Shown piece by piece: positions 62,301-64,000 of a stretch of DNA of 64,000 nucleotides (position 1 is the stretch's first letter; each line of letters starts with the position of its first letter). The DNA comes from Nomia melanderi (taxonomy: Eukaryota; Arthropoda; Insecta; Hymenoptera; Halictidae): NCBI RefSeq assembly GCF_051020985.1, contig NC_134999.1:8804001-8868000 (forward strand), given 5' to 3'. The notes beneath the pieces were generated by a model that was not told the origin of the DNA, did no database searches, and saw nothing but the letters and a program-made list of their open reading frames with translations. The position numbers and the translations under genes were made by a program.

Positions 62301-64000
62301 GGAACAAGGCTACATCCGGCTGTCCGATGGGAAGGTCTGGATACTTTTGGTCGAAAATGACTTTAGACTATACAGTCCAGGTTTCCAAAGTGCAAAACTT
62401 GGATTCCGTCGGGCAGAATTGCCAGAAATGTCGGGGATAGCCATTTGACTTAGCAGTGATGGGACTCCAGGACGATGTCTCATAGGGACGAAGGCTACAT
62501 CCGGCTGACCGATGGGAAGGTCGGGATACTTTTGGTCGAAATTGACTTTAGACTATACAATCCAGGTTTCCAAAGTGCAAAACTTGGATTCCGTCGGGCA
62601 GAATTGCCAGGTAGGTCGGGGGAAGCCATTTGACTTAGCAGTGATGGGACTCCAGGGAGAGGTCTCATAGGGACCAAGGCTACATCCGGCTGACCGATGG
62701 GAAGGTCGGGATACTTTTGGTCGAAATTGACTTTAGACTATACAAACCAGGTTGCCAAAGTGGAAAACTTGGATTCCGTCGGCCAGAATTGCAAGGAAGG
62801 TCAGGGGAAGCCATTTGACTTAGCAGTGATTGGAATCCAGGACGAGGTCTCATAGGTTCCAAGGCTACATCCGGCTGACCGATGGGAAGTTCGGAATACT
62901 TTTGGTCGAAATTGACTTTAGACTATACAAACCAGATTGCCAAAGTGGAAAACTTGTATTCCGTCGGCCAGAATTGCCAGGAATGTCGGGGGAAGCCATT
63001 TGACTTAGAAGTGATTGGACACCAGGGAGAGGTCTCATAGGGACCAAGGCTACACCCGGCTGACCGATTGGAAGGTCGGGATACTTTTGGTCGAAATTGA
63101 CGTTAGACTATACAATCCAGGTTTCCAAAGTGGAAAACGTGGATTCCGTCGGGCAGAATTGCCAGGAAGGTCGGGGTTAGCCATTTTACTTAGCAGTGAT
63201 GGGACATCACGACGATGTCGCATAGGGACGAAGGCTACATCCGGCTGACCCATGGGAAGTTCGGGATACTTTTGGTCGAAATTGACTTTAGACTATACAA
63301 TCCAGGTTTCCAAAGTGCAAAACTTGGATTCCGTCGGGCAGAATTGCCAGGAAGGTTGGGGGTAGTCATTTGACTTAGCAGTGATGGGACTCCAGGACGA
63401 GGTCTCAGGTTCCAAGGCTACATCCGGCTGACTGATGGGAAGTTCGGGATACTTTTAGTCGAAATTGATTTTAGACTATCCAAACCAGGTTTCCAAAGTG
63501 GAAAACTTGGATTCCATCGGGCAGAATTGCCAGGAAGGTCTGGGGTAGTCATTTGACTTAGCAGTGATGGGACTCCAGGACGAGGTCTCATAGGTTCCAA
63601 GGCTACATCCGACTGACCAATGGGAAGTTCGGGATACTTTTGGTCGAAATTGACATTGGACTATACAAACCAGGTTTCCAAAGTGGAAAACTTGGATTCC
63701 GTCGGCCGGAATTGCCAGGAAGGTCGGGGGAGCCATTTGACTTAGCAGTGATGGGACTCCAGGACGAGGTCTCATAGGGACGAAGGCTACATCCGGCTGA
63801 CCGATGGGAAGGTCGGGATACTTTTGGTCGAAATTGACTTTAGACTATACAATCCAGGTTTCCAAAGTGGAAAACTTGGATTCCGTTGGCCAGAATTGCC
63901 AGGAAGGTCGGGGGTAGCCATTTGACTTAGCAGTGATTGGACACCAGGGCGAGGTCTCATAGGGACCAAGGCTACATCCGGCTGACAGATGGGAAGGTCT
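52509..64000 (+). repeat. 6,468-bp (35-monomer) HOR, one full copy and a second cut by the window end
   Basis: Copy A is 52509-58976 and copy B starts at 58977 and reaches the last base, covering 5,024 of 6,468 bp. All private markers I followed recur at exactly 6,468: ggtcgtaattaac, gacaatacaatcc, catttggctgaccg, acccaggtttccaaattg, gcacgtctgaatac, gttctcgaagtgg, cttccggctggcc, gagtgcaggacaagg, gatagaaatcag-like agacaatagaaatc, and gacatcacgacgatgtcg. One difference I saw is ggactccaggatg near 53405 against ggactacaggatg near 59873. The left limit is base 52508 (g) against 58976 (c). The last 1.4 kb of copy A derives from the 11-monomer family of 40.9-44.6 kb. Confidence 0.95.
57580..58976 (+). 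repeat. Third copy of the 11-monomer family, one monomer deleted
   Basis: This stretch repeats about 42982-44572 at an offset of 14,598 bases on the left and 14,413 on the right, so one 185-bp monomer is absent. It keeps the markers ggctaaccgatgg, catccagctgaccg, gatatgccatgaagttagag, gatctaatagcgacc, gacttttgtctaaac, gactacccaaacc and ttttgatcgaaattg. The missing unit is the one with gtcgatattaac at about 44014-44196. The join lies in the chimeric monomer starting at 58427. Here the block is the right end of a 35-mer HOR unit rather than part of an 11-mer array. Confidence 0.92.

Larger units (their letters stand above)
1..64000 (+). repeat. Satellite DNA array, ~185-bp monomer, ~345 head-to-tail copies
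   Basis: The motif ctacatccggctgaccgatg recurs every 183-186 bases across the window, for example at 42, 227, 412, 597 and 782, always on the + strand and always followed by the same ordered landmarks: ggtcgggatacttttggtcg, gactttagactatac, aacttggattccgtcgg, gccaggaaggtcggggg and catttgacttag. No other sequence class interrupts it. A hand consensus is 185 bp and about 51% GC. Adjacent monomers differ at scattered positions, whereas copies of the larger blocks listed below are nearly identical, which is the usual signature of higher-order repeats. A location in centromeric, pericentromeric or subtelomeric heterochromatin is inference from monomer size and homogeneity; the species and chromosome position cannot be read from this window. 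Confidence 0.98.

Noticed and set aside
1..64000. Hundreds of short open frames, mostly about 60 codons on the minus strand with similar predicted peptides.
   Set aside because: They recur once per satellite monomer, follow monomer identity and not codon constraint, and the 185-bp period breaks frame at each unit. No coding signals or recognisable domains are present.
1..64000. CRISPR-like regular repetition.
   Set aside because: There are no unique spacers: the whole 185-bp period is repeated sequence, far longer than a CRISPR repeat-spacer unit, and no cas-like gene is present.
1..64000. Promoter-like actatacaa in each monomer.
   Set aside because: A TATA-resembling word in an AT-rich segment is expected by chance and there is no associated gene or start signal.
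1..64000. Ribosomal DNA spacer, telomeric or subtelomeric repeat units.
   Set aside because: No rRNA sequence, no telomeric hexamer/heptamer runs and no promoter-spacer architecture are present; only the single monomer family is seen.

Overview
The whole 64 kb window is one uninterrupted tandem satellite DNA array. The repeat unit is about 185 bp, there are roughly 345 head-to-tail copies, and every copy I followed is in the same orientation. I found no protein-coding gene, RNA gene, transposable element, CRISPR array or telomeric repeat. The many short open frames, mostly about 60 codons on the minus strand, are a by-product of one monomer repeating. Because 185 is not a multiple of 3, a frame that runs into the next unit lands in a different phase.

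A homogeneous array of nucleosome-sized (about 185 bp) monomers points to a eukaryotic chromosome. Centromeric, pericentromeric or subtelomeric/knob heterochromatin, most likely of a plant, would fit. I do not recognise the repeat family or species, and there is no CENP-B-box match in the consensus. A hand-built consensus has about 51% GC, more G than C on the + strand (57 G to 37 C), and an AT-rich central third.

The informative structure lies above the monomer. Blocks of several monomers have been copied as units (higher-order repeats, HORs), and unit size changes along the array: 5-mer of 923 bp (3.0-6.0 kb), a six-monomer cassette in three versions (6.06-11.7 kb), 8-mer of 1,478 bp in three near-perfect copies (11.7-16.1 kb) plus a deleted partial copy, 21-mer of 3,884 bp in two copies (17.7-25.5 kb), 7-mer of 1,293 bp (27.0-29.5 kb), a HOR-poor stretch (29.5-38.5 kb), 4-mer of 741 bp (38.5-40.0 kb), 11-mer of about 2,033 bp (40.9-44.6 kb), 10-mer/9-mer of 1,847/1,662 bp (46.75-50.26 kb), and a 35-mer of 6,468 bp whose second copy runs off the right end (52.5-64.0 kb). 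About 60% of the window belongs to such multi-monomer duplications.

Several HOR copies differ by exactly one or two whole monomers. At those points single chimeric monomers show where two parents were joined, sometimes within 8-20 bp. This is the direct trace of out-of-register recombination. The monomer itself carries four collinear short blocks repeated at half-monomer spacing, so it may descend from a duplicated unit of about 90 bp. I see no new gene system; the interest is in the recombination history of the satellite.
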